Below are positions 11,790 to 23,700 of a stretch of 64,000 nt of DNA, piece after piece. Made by a program: the position numbers and the translations under genes. Position 1 is the stretch's first letter, and the number at the start of each line of letters is the position of its first letter. The notes below the pieces were generated by a model. The model was given only the letters and a program-made list of their open reading frames with translations. It ran no database searches and was not told where the DNA came from. Origin of the DNA: Volvariella volvacea V23 (taxonomy: Eukaryota; Basidiomycota; Agaricomycetes; Agaricales; Pluteaceae); NCBI GenBank assembly GCA_000349905.1, contig KB722742.1, positions 255,097 to 319,096 of the forward strand, in the 5' to 3' direction.

Positions 11790-14700
11790 ATGTCCTTCTT
11801 CAGCAGGAAGAAGCAGCAGCCACCGCCTCAGACACAAGTCCCAGTCAGCGTCGCCCAGACACCGAGCCAGGCCCTCGCACAGCTCTCCAATAGCAGCAGA
11901 GATAATAATGTCGGTGGTCAACCTCAGTCGGGGAGTCTCCGAGATAGTCCTCTTGATGCGTAAGTTTGTCTTATCTTCCTTCAGGTCTCAAACAAGTGTT
12001 CAAGCATCGTTTCGTTAACTCCCGACACACCGAATTTCTGTGTTTGAAGTAATAATGTTGGCAGTGCACCCAGTCTGAATCCTTCTCAGCTCTCGCAACA
12101 ACAACGAATGCAAAATAGAGGCGGCAGTCCCAGTGGCCCTGGAACCCCTCTGCAGTCATCCAATTCTGTGCCATCATCACAGACGCAAGCCCCACCCCTA
12201 CAGCAACAATCTCGACCAGCGTACCCGTGGACTACTCGCCGACTTACACTTTTACCCCCCATAATCCTCTCCAAACCAGGCGCAGTGCCTCCTTCCACCC
12301 CTTCTTCATCGCCATTTCCTCGTTACGGGCACGCGCTACCTATAAATGTCAGTGCAAATGGCGAACTTTTCCTCTTTGGAGGTCTAGTGAAGGAAACCGC
12401 CCGGAATGATCTCTACGTCTTCAACGCAAGAGATTATAGCTCTAGTTTAATGCACACTGCAGGAGAAGTTCCTTCGCCCCGTGTCGGCCATGCCAGTGCC
12501 CTGGTCAGTAACGTGTTGATTGTATGGGGTGGTGACACGAAGCTCGACCCTACATCACAAGAGCCAGAGCTACTGGATGACGGTCTGTACCTGCTTAATC
12601 TCGGTGCGCTCATACATTTCCTCTTCTATTTTCTTCATTTAACAGGTCCACCCTAGTATCTCGGGAATGGACACGAGTGGCAGTGCATGGTCATGCACCA
12701 ATGGGACGATATGGCCACGCTGTTGCAATGGTCGGTTCCAAATTTATTGTATTTGGTGGGCAAATCGACGGAACATTTTTTAATGACTTGTGGATTTTTG
12801 ATTTAAATTCCTGTACGTTTATTCCCCTTTCCGCGGCTTCATTTGGCTCACATCCGAATAGTAAGGACCAAGGCTTCATGGGAACTTGTTGACCCAGGAT
12901 CAGAGAAACCATCCCCTCGGACCGGCCATATATGTGTTGCCTATGGCGATAGAATTATCACGTTGGTGTTCCAATGCTTGCGTAGAAAGTTGCTTATCGG
13001 ACGCATAGATTTGGTGGAACTGATGGGCAGTATCATTATAATGATACATGGTCATTTGATTTACAAACACGCCGGTGGTCCGAATTGAAGTGCATCGGTT
13101 TCATTCCATCACCGCGAGAGGGCCACGCTGCAGCTTTGGTCGACGACGTCATATACATATTTGGTGGCCGTGGCATCGATGGGAAGGACTTGAGTGATCT
13201 CTCTGCCTTCAAGATCTCCAGTAAACTTTCTCGTTCAGACTGCTTTATCTCAGACCTGACTCTGGGTATTTGATCAGATCAACGATGGTACATGTTTCAG
13301 AACATGGGTCCTTCGCCATCAGGTCGTTCTGGCCATGCGATGGCATCTGCTGGAACCAAGGTATATGTCCTAGGTGGAGAGTCCTTCACACCTGTTCGAC
13401 AGGATGACAACCAGTCCATCCACGTCCTGGACACGAGTACGTAATTTATATGTGATTAGCCTTTGTTTCAAGGTTGAAGTGACTATATAGAACACATCAA
13501 ATACCCTGAGAACAAAACACCACCTCCTGGAACAACACAACCCCAGAATCCGAATCCGCAGGGCGCCAATGTCGGTCGCAAATCATCAGCAACTGCTCAA
13601 GCTCCCCAACCACAACCGCAACCGCAACCGCAACCACAACCGCAACCACAATCATACTCCAGTACTAATCCCGAACCTAATGCGCGTTCACTGTCTCCAA
13701 ACTCAGGGCCTATTGGTGATAATGACGATCCACGTCGCGCAATGTCACCACCTGGAACACGTTCGATTAAACCTACTAATGGTGTCGCACAACCCCCCTT
13801 CCCATCGAGTAAAAGTAAAGGTCCATCTCGACCGCGGAGGGATGATGATGACACAATGGGAACCGATGAAAACGGTGATGCTGAAACCTCAGAATCATTT
13901 TCTCGAGAAAGAGCCGTTTCTCCAGAAGCGCAACCTTCGTCAATTAGCCAGCGGGCGAAAAGCCCAGCTCAAGGTAGTGTTGCATCAAGGGCTGTCTCAC
14001 CCAATGGGACAGCCGAAAGCTATACACAACCCAGCATGATGGGCGTCTCAATGGGGATGGCAAACGGGCTCACTGGTCGTTCATCTCCAGCAAATGTTGA
14101 TCGAAGTCGACCGCCGCCCGATGCTTTTTACCCGTCCTCAACACCTGCTGCCAACGGGTCACCTACCTCTAGTGGTTTCCCGCGGCCGGGTTCCAGAAAT
14201 GGTTCTACCAACAATGTCACAGCAGATTTGGTGAGAGACCTGAAGATGAAGGAGGCCGAGTTGGAAGGCATGCGGAGGCAGGTGGCGTGGATGAGGGAAG
14301 CATTAACGAAAGCTGCCAAATCTGGGTATATCTATGCCGACCGGGATCAAAATCAAGTATTCTCTGAGGACGACGGAGAGGGGAGAAATGCGGAGTTGGC
14401 CCTCAAGTTCAAGCAATTCAAGGCGCAGATGCAGGTGAGCTGTGAGGCGTTGACCTGTGCTGCGTATTAACACATCTATTAGAACTTGATGATTGAACAA
14501 GCAAAACAAGCCTCGGAACGCGTCGCTGAGGCAGAGCGGCTGAAGAATAGTGCCACGCAGGAGGCTTCATTCTACCGCGCAAAGCTCGCTGCACTGGAGA
14601 GTGGAAATGACTCGGAAACGGGTCGACTCGAGCGCGAGAGAGCAGCCGACCTAGAGCGTCATATAAGTGCCTTGATGAGCGAACGGTGGGCCCAGGATCG

Positions 14701-16722
14701 CAAAATCAACGAGTTAAGCGATTCATTGGCCCTCCAAACTACACTTTGTGAGCAAGCCGAAGCACGAGCGGCGGATGCGTCAAAACGGGCAGAGAAGGTT
14801 GAGGAGTCATTGCAGCAGCAAAATGAGCTACAGTCCCAGTTCGATGTACTTGACTCTCAACTTAGAGAGCACAAGGAGCGCTTCATTGCACAGGCATCAG
14901 CTCTCGAGCAGCATCAGTCGGAAGAAGTCCGACTTCGATCGCAGGTAGAGGAACTTGAGCGGACAAGAGAACACCAGGTACGTGCATTAGAGCAGGCGAG
15001 AGCAGCACTCCAAGCCTCGTCAGCTCGTGCAGAGGAATTGGATCTTCAATATCAACGCGCAAGGGACCGCATCAATGCATTGGAAGGCGATGTTGCAGAG
15101 CTTCGCGGCGATCTAGAAGCGAAAGTGGCTGAAGCCGAATATACTCAACAGCGACTGACAGAGGCGGAGAATTCGTGGGCTAAATCTAGGGAAGAGGCGG
15201 ATGCCTGTCGCGCTCTGGCAACTGGTAGTTTGGGCGAGTTGTTAGACTCACACCGCGAATTGAAGGCTGATGAAGATCGACTCTCTCGGGGGCATGCCGA
15301 AAATGTGCAAGCCTTGGAAGGTGAAATTGAGTCTCTGAAGAAGTTGCTCAAGGAGGCAGGGCAGCGAGTGGATGATTCGCAGAGCAAGCTCTCCGAAGAG
15401 CGTCGCCGAGCCCGAACCCACGAGACGGAACAATCGATGTTGCGGTCACAAGTGGACTCACTACGCGCACAGCTAACAAGCGCCATCGCTGACTCGGGGT
15501 CATTGCGCAAGGAATTAGGAGAGAAGGAGATGACCCTGCGAGAGAAGGTCAAGGAAGCTTCAGATGCCGCGATCAAGATGGCTATGCTCCGGAGTTACCT
15601 CTCTGAGAATGGGGTAGAGGTTGATGAGCAACACATGGCATCTAGACCAAGGGGAGGCGGATCCCCTTCCCCAGTTACGGTGGCCGAACTCGAGAGTCGC
15701 CTGGCTGAACGGGCTAGGCTCCATGAGACTACTGAACGCGAGTTAGCATTAGCTCTACGGAGGACCCGGGATGCTGAGGCTCAGGTCAGCAGTCTTACGA
15801 GTCAGCTTGACACCTTGCGTGCTGCCCGAAACTTGCAAGAAGGTGCGGAAGACGCGGCTAGAGCTCTTGAAGCCGAGAGGAAGCTGGAAGAGACGGAGAG
15901 GAATTACAAGGCACGGATGCAACAAATGGAGGAGGATTACCAGTTGGCGGTGCACTATGTCAAGTACGTTCGATTTCATAGCATCATTTTCATTGGATAA
16001 GCTTATATATCTGCAATAGGGGCACCGAAAAGATGATGCGTAGGATGCGGGACGAGCTAACAAAACAGAAAAATTCTAATGTCGCTCTTCAGGCCGAACT
16101 TGACGCCGCACGGGGAGGTAGATCATCGACTGCACGGACGGTCAACGGCCGAAGCACACCCTCCGAAGATGGTCAAGAGAATTTGCGTGGACAATTGGTC
16201 GAGTCACAACGCCAAACTCAGAGACTGCTTGGGGAGAACAAAGAGTTGCGACTTCGTCTTGAAAACCTCGATAAGGAGATTGAGCTCCTACGCGACGGCC
16301 TTGTAGCTTCTCAGCGGGAGTCAGATGATAGGTTAACGCAGGTGGAGGAACTTAATCACGAGGTTGAAAGGCTCCAAGCTTCCTTAACTATTGCACGTGG
16401 CGGCCAAGAGGAGACAATACTGGAGAAATTGAGCAGTGAAAATGCGACACTACGGAGGGAGAATGAACAGTTGTCGCACAAAATCGGTCTCTTGCTTGAG
16501 GTCGATCAACCTCCTTTCAGTCGAGGTCGTCCTATTTCAGAAGTGTCCGCCCGGCGACTTAGCGCATCCAGCTCAGAAAACGCTCTCGCCTTCGAAAATC
16601 TCTCAAGCGAACTGGATGACTGGCAAAGACAACTTGCTAGCTCAATGAGCAATCGGCGTCCATTGAGTGATTTCGACTCGGAGCCTATAGGCATCGACAG
16701 AGCACGATCTCCCCGCTCATAA
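11790..16722 (+). CDS. Kelch-repeat/coiled-coil cell-end marker, Tea1-like
   Basis: Large polarity protein resembling Tea1/TeaA, which is carried on microtubule ends to cell tips and marks growth sites. Starts [14 protein letters not shown]. Six kelch blades follow, each with the (F/G)GG and YGHA/RxGHA pattern: [34 protein letters not shown], a blade interrupted by an intron (about 12959-13006) reading [25 protein letters not shown] and [10 protein letters not shown] Pro-Gln repeat (about 13600-13653) and a Ser/Pro-rich linker with many SP sites lead to long coiled coils from about 14220 to 16500, rich in heptads and Glu/Arg/Gln. The C-terminus is Ser/Arg-rich with SPRS at the end. About nine introns, mostly in the kelch half. 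Kelch plus coiled coil supports Tea1-like; exact orthology (Tea1 or Tea3) cannot be settled. Confidence 0.85.
13600..13653 (+). repeat. CAACCG hexanucleotide-like repeat encoding Pro-Gln
   Basis: Imperfect tandem copies of CAACCG/CAACCA coding for alternating Gln and Pro within the linker of the kelch protein. Likely length-variable between strains. Confidence 0.75.
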
Positions 16723-16973
16723 CATGTTAGCTTTGGTCCCCGTCCATAATGTTCACATTTCCTCAATGGTTTCTTTCTTTTTGATACACACATATACCCA
16801 TATCTCGAGATTGCACTACTCACACACTCGCTTGGATCTTTCCCTTACTTTAGTAGCTCTCCTTGCTTTCAGTTTCTTTTACCCGTCTACTGCCCCGACG
16901 CTCTTACATACAGTATATATCTGATTATGAACAGCACATAGCTGTTGTTTTTTTTGTCATTAACGTGATGACT
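16723..16973. other. Convergent 3' intergenic region
   Basis: A 251-bp gap between the ends of the kelch gene and RRP5. It is T-rich with a run of nine or more T at about 16948-16957. No gene seen; presumably both 3' UTRs. Confidence 0.4.
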
Positions 16974-19900
16974 TTATGACGAGCTAGCTCTCTGTGTCCA
17001 TTCGATAGCCTTCTGCTTTACTATATTAGCACCTTCTTCGTCACCCAATCTTCGCTCCAACTCTAGCCATTTCTTGAAAAATGCCTTTGCCTTATGACTC
17101 GTCATTTTTAACGCAAGAACACGGTCAAAGAGGTTACTAGAAACAGTCAGCACTAATCATGGAGGAGGTTATACGAGCGTACCGTATACTTTGCACATCT
17201 CCTTGCCCAGCCTCCATATCAATATAGACTGACCACAAGTCCCACCGCTTGGGGTGTGAATCAATGATCCCTTCAAATAGGGTTCTTCCTCGTTCGGGCT
17301 CCCCTTGCTTATATTCTAGTTGTGCGAATTTCGAGATAGTTTTCAAGTCTGAGCATCCCTCTATCATGATCAGCTTTCTCATTTCATGTTCGCAATACGT
17401 ACGTTTATGTTTCTCTAGACCCTGCAAACACCGTGGCAAGAGCTTCCTTGCCTCCTCCAATTTTCCTTGGTTCAGGTAATGTTCCCCAAATAATGTCCAA
17501 ACCTTGGAACTATGGCCAAACTTCTTGCAGGTACGCTTGTATTGTTCCTCGGCTTTCTGTTGTTTCCTATGAGCCATGAGCTAGATAAATAACAAAGATA
17601 TCACCTCTGGTGCACTGGACTGGTCAAATATAGCGGCTAATCGTAGATGCACGGTCTTTGAGTCGTTCGCCCTGGCTGCTTCTTTGAAGGTAGATTCCAG
17701 AGTTTCTGGAGTTCCATACACGTTCTCCAAGTTGAGCAACGCAATCCAGACATTGAGCCTTTCTTGCTCTTCCCTGAAGTCGATAGTGCTGCATGCCCTA
17801 CGTGCGATATCCCTGGCCTTCTGAATCTCAGATAGTTGGAGTAGGAAGGACATATATTGTATCCAGAGGTAAGACGAATTTGGGGATCCCAGCAATAAGC
17901 GCTCGAAATCAGCGTTGGACTCTGGAGCCTTGGTATGAAGATCAGCAGTAAGGTCTTGCTGGATCTCTTTCTTTCTGCGTTTCCGCTTTTTACGTTGCCC
18001 TTCCTCAACCTCGCTGCCTGTATCATCCTCTGAGGTGTTGTATCCTGCAGCGTTGTCATCTGGATTGCTATTTCCCGTCCATTTAAACCCGCCAGTAAGC
18101 TCAAGAGAAGGAACAAGGCTGGTACTCGACGTAGATGCATTTGGTAGAGGGTAATTTAATGGCTGTTGGTCGAGTTCGAAATCCATCGTTTCGTCTTCAT
18201 CTGAATTCTCCGGATCTCCTTCGCCTTCACTGTCGGCGTCCTCTTGCCTGTGGGCCTCAGAAATCCCATCAGCTGCACCCAATAATTTATCAGCGCCATC
18301 GGGTTCGCTACTTCTATCTTCCTTTTCTGTAACGAAGGAGGGTTTTAAACTAAACGATATGCGCTTGTCCTCGATGCTTATAATAACGGCGTTGACTTTG
18401 TCTCCTTCACGGAAGCCCTGTAGAGCTGCTGTTACATCCGCATCTTCGTTATCGGCAAGCTTGATGCATTATGAGTCTGAGAACACTTAGAGGAGTGTAA
18501 GAGCGCACCTGAGACTTGTGACAAAGTCCGCTTATCTTGGAATTATCGATTTGAATAAAGAGGCCATAAGTTTCTATCCTTTTGATTGTCCCATGGACGA
18601 CCTGGCCCTCTGCGAGATCACTAAGCATGACACAAGTGGAAGCGGTGAGGTTGCCCGTTCGGAACGATAGCTCAACCTGTTTTGTGTCATAATTGACGCT
18701 AGATGTTGTATATTTCAAGTTCATTGAGTACAAATTCGTTAATCAAGCTCCTACCTCGTGATACGACCCTTGACGAGTTGATTTATCTGGAACTTGGGCT
18801 TCCAGTCTTTCACGTACTAAAGTGTATATATGTAATTTTAGCATTCAGCATTCAGGATATCAGTGCCATGACCGAAGGATGGAGGATTACCTCGTCAAAT
18901 AACTCCCGGATCTGAACACGTGCATCGATGTTTCTCCCAACACCAACAAAAACACCATGATCAACGATACTCTTGATGAATCCTCGAACAGTATCTCCGA
19001 CTTTGAGTTGTGAAATATCGTCAATCTCACGGTCGATTACATCGTGGGCATCGTTGGGATGCATTTTTGAAGGTCTTGTTGAGAGTATTAGTCGTTTCTT
19101 AGAGGCGTCTTTTTCGATAACCGTAGCCTTTAGAATGGTGTCTATCGGGGGATACGGCACCCCAGATTCGTAGTTATCCAGGGCGTCTGTGGGGTGCAAG
19201 ATGCCGCCAACTCGAGAGCTGATCTTGATTAAAGACCCCTGAGGGATGTGGCGGACAACTCGTCCACCTACCAGTTGCCCTAGCTCTACATCATCCACTG
19301 ATTTTAGATTCTTAGAAAGAAGGGGGGCCTTGGGTTTTGGCTTATTTGCCACAATGACGAAGCCCTGATCCAGGTTCCGAGTGACCACAACCAACTCGTT
19401 GAGGTGGTCTCCTCCCTTCAATTCCGAGCGCAAGGTAGGCAAGAGGACCCCACGTCGATTAGCGAGGTTCTTGAGCGATATCAAAGCTTTGACGTGACTT
19501 GGTTTCAGCGTTAACACAGCGTGATCCTTATGAACTTCTGTAATATTCCCTTCGACTATATTGCCGATGTCAATTTCAGATATGTTAGCGCTGACGCTGG
19601 CATTTCCAGAAGCTTGTCGGATGCTAGCAATAATACGTCTATCTTCTTGACTGACGCTAGTTATTCGAACTTTAACGACACGGCCAATGGGGTACACTTC
19701 AGTGAGATTTGCCACAGGTACTTCACTAGGAGGGTATCAGGCAATGTCAAGAACGTGAAATGCGCTCAAACCTAGTTTCCTTCATGGGCACACTAGCCTT
19801 AAGATTGTTGTAAAACTCGATCACGATGCGTTTGGGTGTCACCTTGAACACTACACCATGTGTCAATGTCCCAGGTTTTGCCTCTTCAAATTGCGAAAGG

Positions 19901-21963
19901 ATGGGAAGATTCGAATCGACTAATGTTTTCTTCGCTGTCAAGGAGACCCTTCGTCGTTCTGGATCAATCGCTAGAACCTAGAAGCTAATGTCAGCCCAAT
20001 GAAGCACTGAATTCAGCAGAAATTTACCCGGCATTTAATATTTGCGCCTGCCTTGAACCGTTTGGCCGGGTGCTTCAGTGCTATATCGGCATAATGGCTG
20101 GGCCATATTACACCGTCAATATTGCTGGATATGGACACAAATAAGGCAGAATCCGTCAGCTTCTTTATGGCTCCCTTAAGCACCTCCCCAACTTGGATTT
20201 CTCCTAGTTCTAAAAATTTTTGTTGCAAGACCGACGCCTTCATCGAGAGTTGTAGTAGGCCATCAAATGGGTGATACCCAATGACTCGAGCTCGGTGTAA
20301 TGTCCCAACTTTCCAAGGTCCGGAAGAAGTAATTGAGGGTACGTGGTCGTCAGATAATTGTGAAATCTACCCAATCGTTAACCTGGATATGCCACTCATG
20401 CGACTAGAGCTTACGTGTACAACACCACTGATGCCATGGCTAAGCTTGACGACGATACCTTGATCGGACTCCACCCGTATCACCTGAGCGTCCTCCACAG
20501 TAGTCCCAATTGGATAAGCCTCCCGGAGACTAGTGACGGATCCCTTGAGAGTCAGTAATTGTTCACTCAGTGCCAGTGCAAAGCGTGGCGGAGACGTTGA
20601 ATACGAATAAAGGACGCGTGCCTTAATCTTCTTCCCAACCTTTGGCAATCCCTCGGATGCTCCACCTGCGCCTAGGTGTACTTGGTCAATAGTGCCTTCG
20701 AAGAATCCCAAGATCTGGAGGTTTAAACCGGTTGGCTGCGTTGCCGTAACGAGTGATTGTACAAGTGTACCAGGAAGGATAGATGATGCATTGGAAACTT
20801 CAGATAGCTGCGCTAAATCAGTAAAATGACAGATATATAAATCGGCAAGACGGACCACAGAGGATGAGAGAGCTGTTGGGTCGACTGTAACGTGACAGGT
20901 CCTTCCACCAGCTGTAACCTTTGTTATAGAGACATCCAGCACTTGTCCGACGGATAATCTGTCATGTTCCTCGCTTGCACCACGTTCAGCATGTTTGAAA
21001 GAGAGAAAGCCCGTGGTATCATTTAAGCCAAAATCAAGGGCATAACCATGGTCTTCGATGCTCTTTATGGAAGCCGAGAGCGTCTGTTCAGGCACAAGCC
21101 ATAAGATGACCACCCGTAGAGCAAAGAAGAACACTCACGAAGCCTTGCTTGAGGTCTGCTTTCAGGACTCCAGCATTAACTTTCTCTGGCGCCAGGCTCA
21201 ACTCAACCCGCCTGCTAGTTTTCGCAACCTCATCTCTTATTTTACCCAAATGCGAAACCATCGTGGACCCAGGGGCATACACAGCAGTAACGATGGCTCT
21301 AACATATTGACCTAATGAAAATATTTTTCCCAGGTCAGGAGCTTGAATTTTCGGGCCTTTAGGCGCCTCCTCTTCTTCCGATGCTTCTTCTTCCCCCTCT
21401 GCCTCCAGTTCGCCTTCTAAAAGCTGCGTGAAAGTCAATGAAATATTGGTAATAGGTATATGACCATATAGTTGATTTGGTAAGGACACTATCAGTGCCA
21501 ACGGTTCAATAGCGGTTATCTGTCCGAATAGTTTCATCCCTGGAGACAAGCGCTGAGCTACCCATTAATTGCTGATACTTGCACAAAGCCTGGAGTACTG
21601 ACTTTGTAGTTCAAGTGTTCTATACGAAGAGCGTCCTTCTCTATCTTTGTGCTGGTTGGTTTTGCTTCGGACTGCCTTTTTCTTTTCTTGGCCTTCAAAT
21701 CTTGCACCTGGTGAAGACCTCAGCGGCTGTATCCTAACCATGGTATGGTCCAATACCTTGAACAGCTCATCTGCCTCCTTAGTTGCCTCTGCACGTATGT
21801 TCTTAACCTCTAGGGGAGTAAACGAGGTCCCACCACCACGCGGAAAGTCCACTTCTTCTGCCGTCTGTGTCAAGGACTCGGGATTGGGTTGAGGCAAGGA
21901 TTTTAGTTTCTTTGGCTTGCGTGAAGCAGTGGTATCGTCCAGGGCGCGTTTTTGGCCAGCCAT
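16974..21963 (-). CDS. RRP5: rRNA biogenesis protein RRP5
   Basis: Nucleolar scaffold required for both 18S and 5.8S rRNA maturation. It begins MAGQKRALDDTTASRKPKK and soon has FPRGGGTSFTPLE, a hallmark of Rrp5 N-termini. The bulk is a string of S1 RNA-binding domains, each visible as patterns such as VGxxVRGxIKSIVDHGVFVGVG (about 18900-19010), GQVVHGTIKRIETYGLFIQID (about 18545-18610) and GKKIKARVLYSYSTSPPRFALALSEQ. After an acidic and basic linker (about 17950-18350) come HAT-type helical repeats (WTLFGEHYLNQGKLEEARKL; HPKRWDLWSVYIDME) to KAFFKKWLELERRLGDEEGA and stop TAA at 16974-16976. About ten introns. Length, near 1,500 residues, fits the family. Divergent from SF3A2. Confidence 0.95.
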
Positions 21964-22147
21964 CGTGAACAGGTAGGGATAAGATTTGTGGCGAATGCCT
22001 GAGCCTCACTTGCAAGTCTAATTTTTGTCCAATCAATCAAGTGGAATCTGCTCACGTGAGCGCTCATTCCGGGACACTTATGTAATCGAGACTCCAGAAG
22101 CGACCGTCACTCTCTCCTGTTGACGTCTAGCCACCTTACTATAAGCA
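21964..22147. promoter_or_regulatory. Bidirectional promoter RRP5 / SF3A2 with palindromic E-box
   Basis: A 184-bp divergent promoter. GCTCACGTGAGC at 22050-22061 is a perfect 12-base palindrome with a CACGTG core, as bound by bHLH factors such as Cbf1/USF types. A CCAAT box lies at about 22029-22033. Both genes are RNA-processing genes. Confidence 0.55.
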
Positions 22148-23022
22148 ATGGGTATGCCGTTTTTCTATCATTGGAAAAATCAAGCTTACACTGAACTATT
22201 CAATAGATTATCAGGTTGGTACCATTCCTCTTTGTGCTCGTTCTCTGGCCCGGTTAACGCTTCTCAACTCAGAATCGCGTTGGTTCCAAATTCGGTGGTG
22301 GTGGAGTTGCGGGTGCTTCAGAGACCAATGTCGACCGTCGGGAACGCCTCAGAAAGCTTGCTCTTGAAACAATCGATTTGGCCAAGGTGCGGAGACTAAC
22401 ATATGCGTTGTATGACGCCTAGTTAACGGAGTTCTAGGACCCATACATTCTTCGAAATCACCTTGGGTCCCTTGAATGCCGTCTATGCCTCACGCTTCAC
22501 ACTAACGAGGGATCTTACCTGGCTCATACACAAGGCAAGAAGCACCAGACAAACCTTGCTCGTCGAGCAGCACGCGATGCGAAGGAAACCCAACTCATGG
22601 TCGCTCCTGCGCAAAGCAATGTGCAACGCAAAGTTTTCCTAAAGATTGGTCGGCCAGGGTACAGAGTCACGAAGGTTCGGGACCCGGATACGGGCAAGGA
22701 GGGCATGATGGTCCAAGTGCACCTTCCACAAATCAAGCCTGGGGTTCTTCCCCGACGTCGGTTCATGAGTGCTTGGGAGCAGAAGAGAGAGCCTCCCAAT
22801 AAAGCATATCAATATTTGATTGTGAGTTTGCAAAGATGTTTCTCCCAACATTACCTTATACCCTAATAGGTGGCTGCCGAGCCATACGAAACTATTGCTT
22901 TTCGTATTCCGGCAAGAGAGATAGAGGACGAATCAGATGATGCCGGATACTGGAATTGGTCTCACTGGGATCCCGACACAAAACAATATAGCTTCCAGTT
23001 CATGTTCCGTATACACTATTAA
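22148..23022 (+). CDS. Splicing factor 3A subunit 2 (SF3a66/Prp11)
   Basis: Core U2 snRNP protein needed for pre-spliceosome assembly. The protein reads MDYQNRVGSKFGGGGVAG at the start, DRRERLRKLALETIDLAKDPY, then the matrin-type C2H2 zinc finger CRLCLTLHTNEGSYLAH...KKH and RKVFLKIGRPGYRV. The C-terminal domain runs through AAEPYETIAFRIPARE and ends FQFMFRIHY. Length about 215 residues matches lower fungal SF3A2, which lacks the animal proline tail. The start is unusual: ATGG (22148-22151), intron, ATTATCAG (22207-22214), intron, AATCGCG from 22273. Without both tiny exons the conserved N-terminus MDYQNR cannot be made. Confidence 0.95.
22207..22214 (+). other. 8-nt microexon in SF3A2
   Basis: ATTATCAG is flanked by a 55-nt intron (22152-22206, GTATGC...ATAG) and a 58-nt intron (22215-22272, GTTGGT...TCAG). 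Joining gives ATG GAT TAT CAG AAT CGC, which is the conserved start MDYQNR. Confidence 0.8.
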
Positions 23023-23700
23023 GCGCTTTCTTTGTTTTCATGGCGCCCACTTCGTATGTACTTTCATGCATCTGTTAGGCTTTTATCATTGACAGACACC
23101 CGGTGTATTCCTGCCATGCAGTTTAAATGTATCTTGGGAGTGTGTGTCGAGGCCATTACAATATTAGTATCTGACGTGGTACTCCTCCACCCCGGTCTGT
23201 GTCATCTATTCTCCGATCCTGCACGAGTTTTATCGCATTTATGGCCGATGTAGTGATGACCTCCTGGGTCGAGGGTTACGCAAAGCACGAATATCCTCCT
23301 ATTTGCAGCACGTCTGACTTGTTTGCGAAGAGGGAGATATTAGAGCGCCCTGTACTAATAACCTAGGTGCCACGAGCTCGAACGCTCCTATAACCTTGCT
23401 GACTCGGTATTACCATAAAAAAAGGGTTTTGTAGCAGGTTTATTTTATGTTCCCATTACATACTACATCACTCGTCATAATACACGTCAATGAAACTCGC
23501 TCGCATAAATTAGATGGCATCCAGAACAAAATTTGATTCGATGAAAAGCAGTGAAGCAGATCGAAAGCATGCACAAAAACAAGTAATCAACAACCAAAAG
23601 CATTGATCGTTCGAGTAAAATTTCGGTAAGAGCACAAAAGTCCGTAGCCATACCCCATGAAAATCCAGCATATTCATCAGTTCAGAATCGTCTCCTCGTG
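23023..23700. other. Convergent 3' intergenic region
   Basis: About 680 bases between the ends of SF3A2 and the Pal1-like gene. Short frames only; a run of A near 23418-23425. No gene or repeat recognised. Confidence 0.4.
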
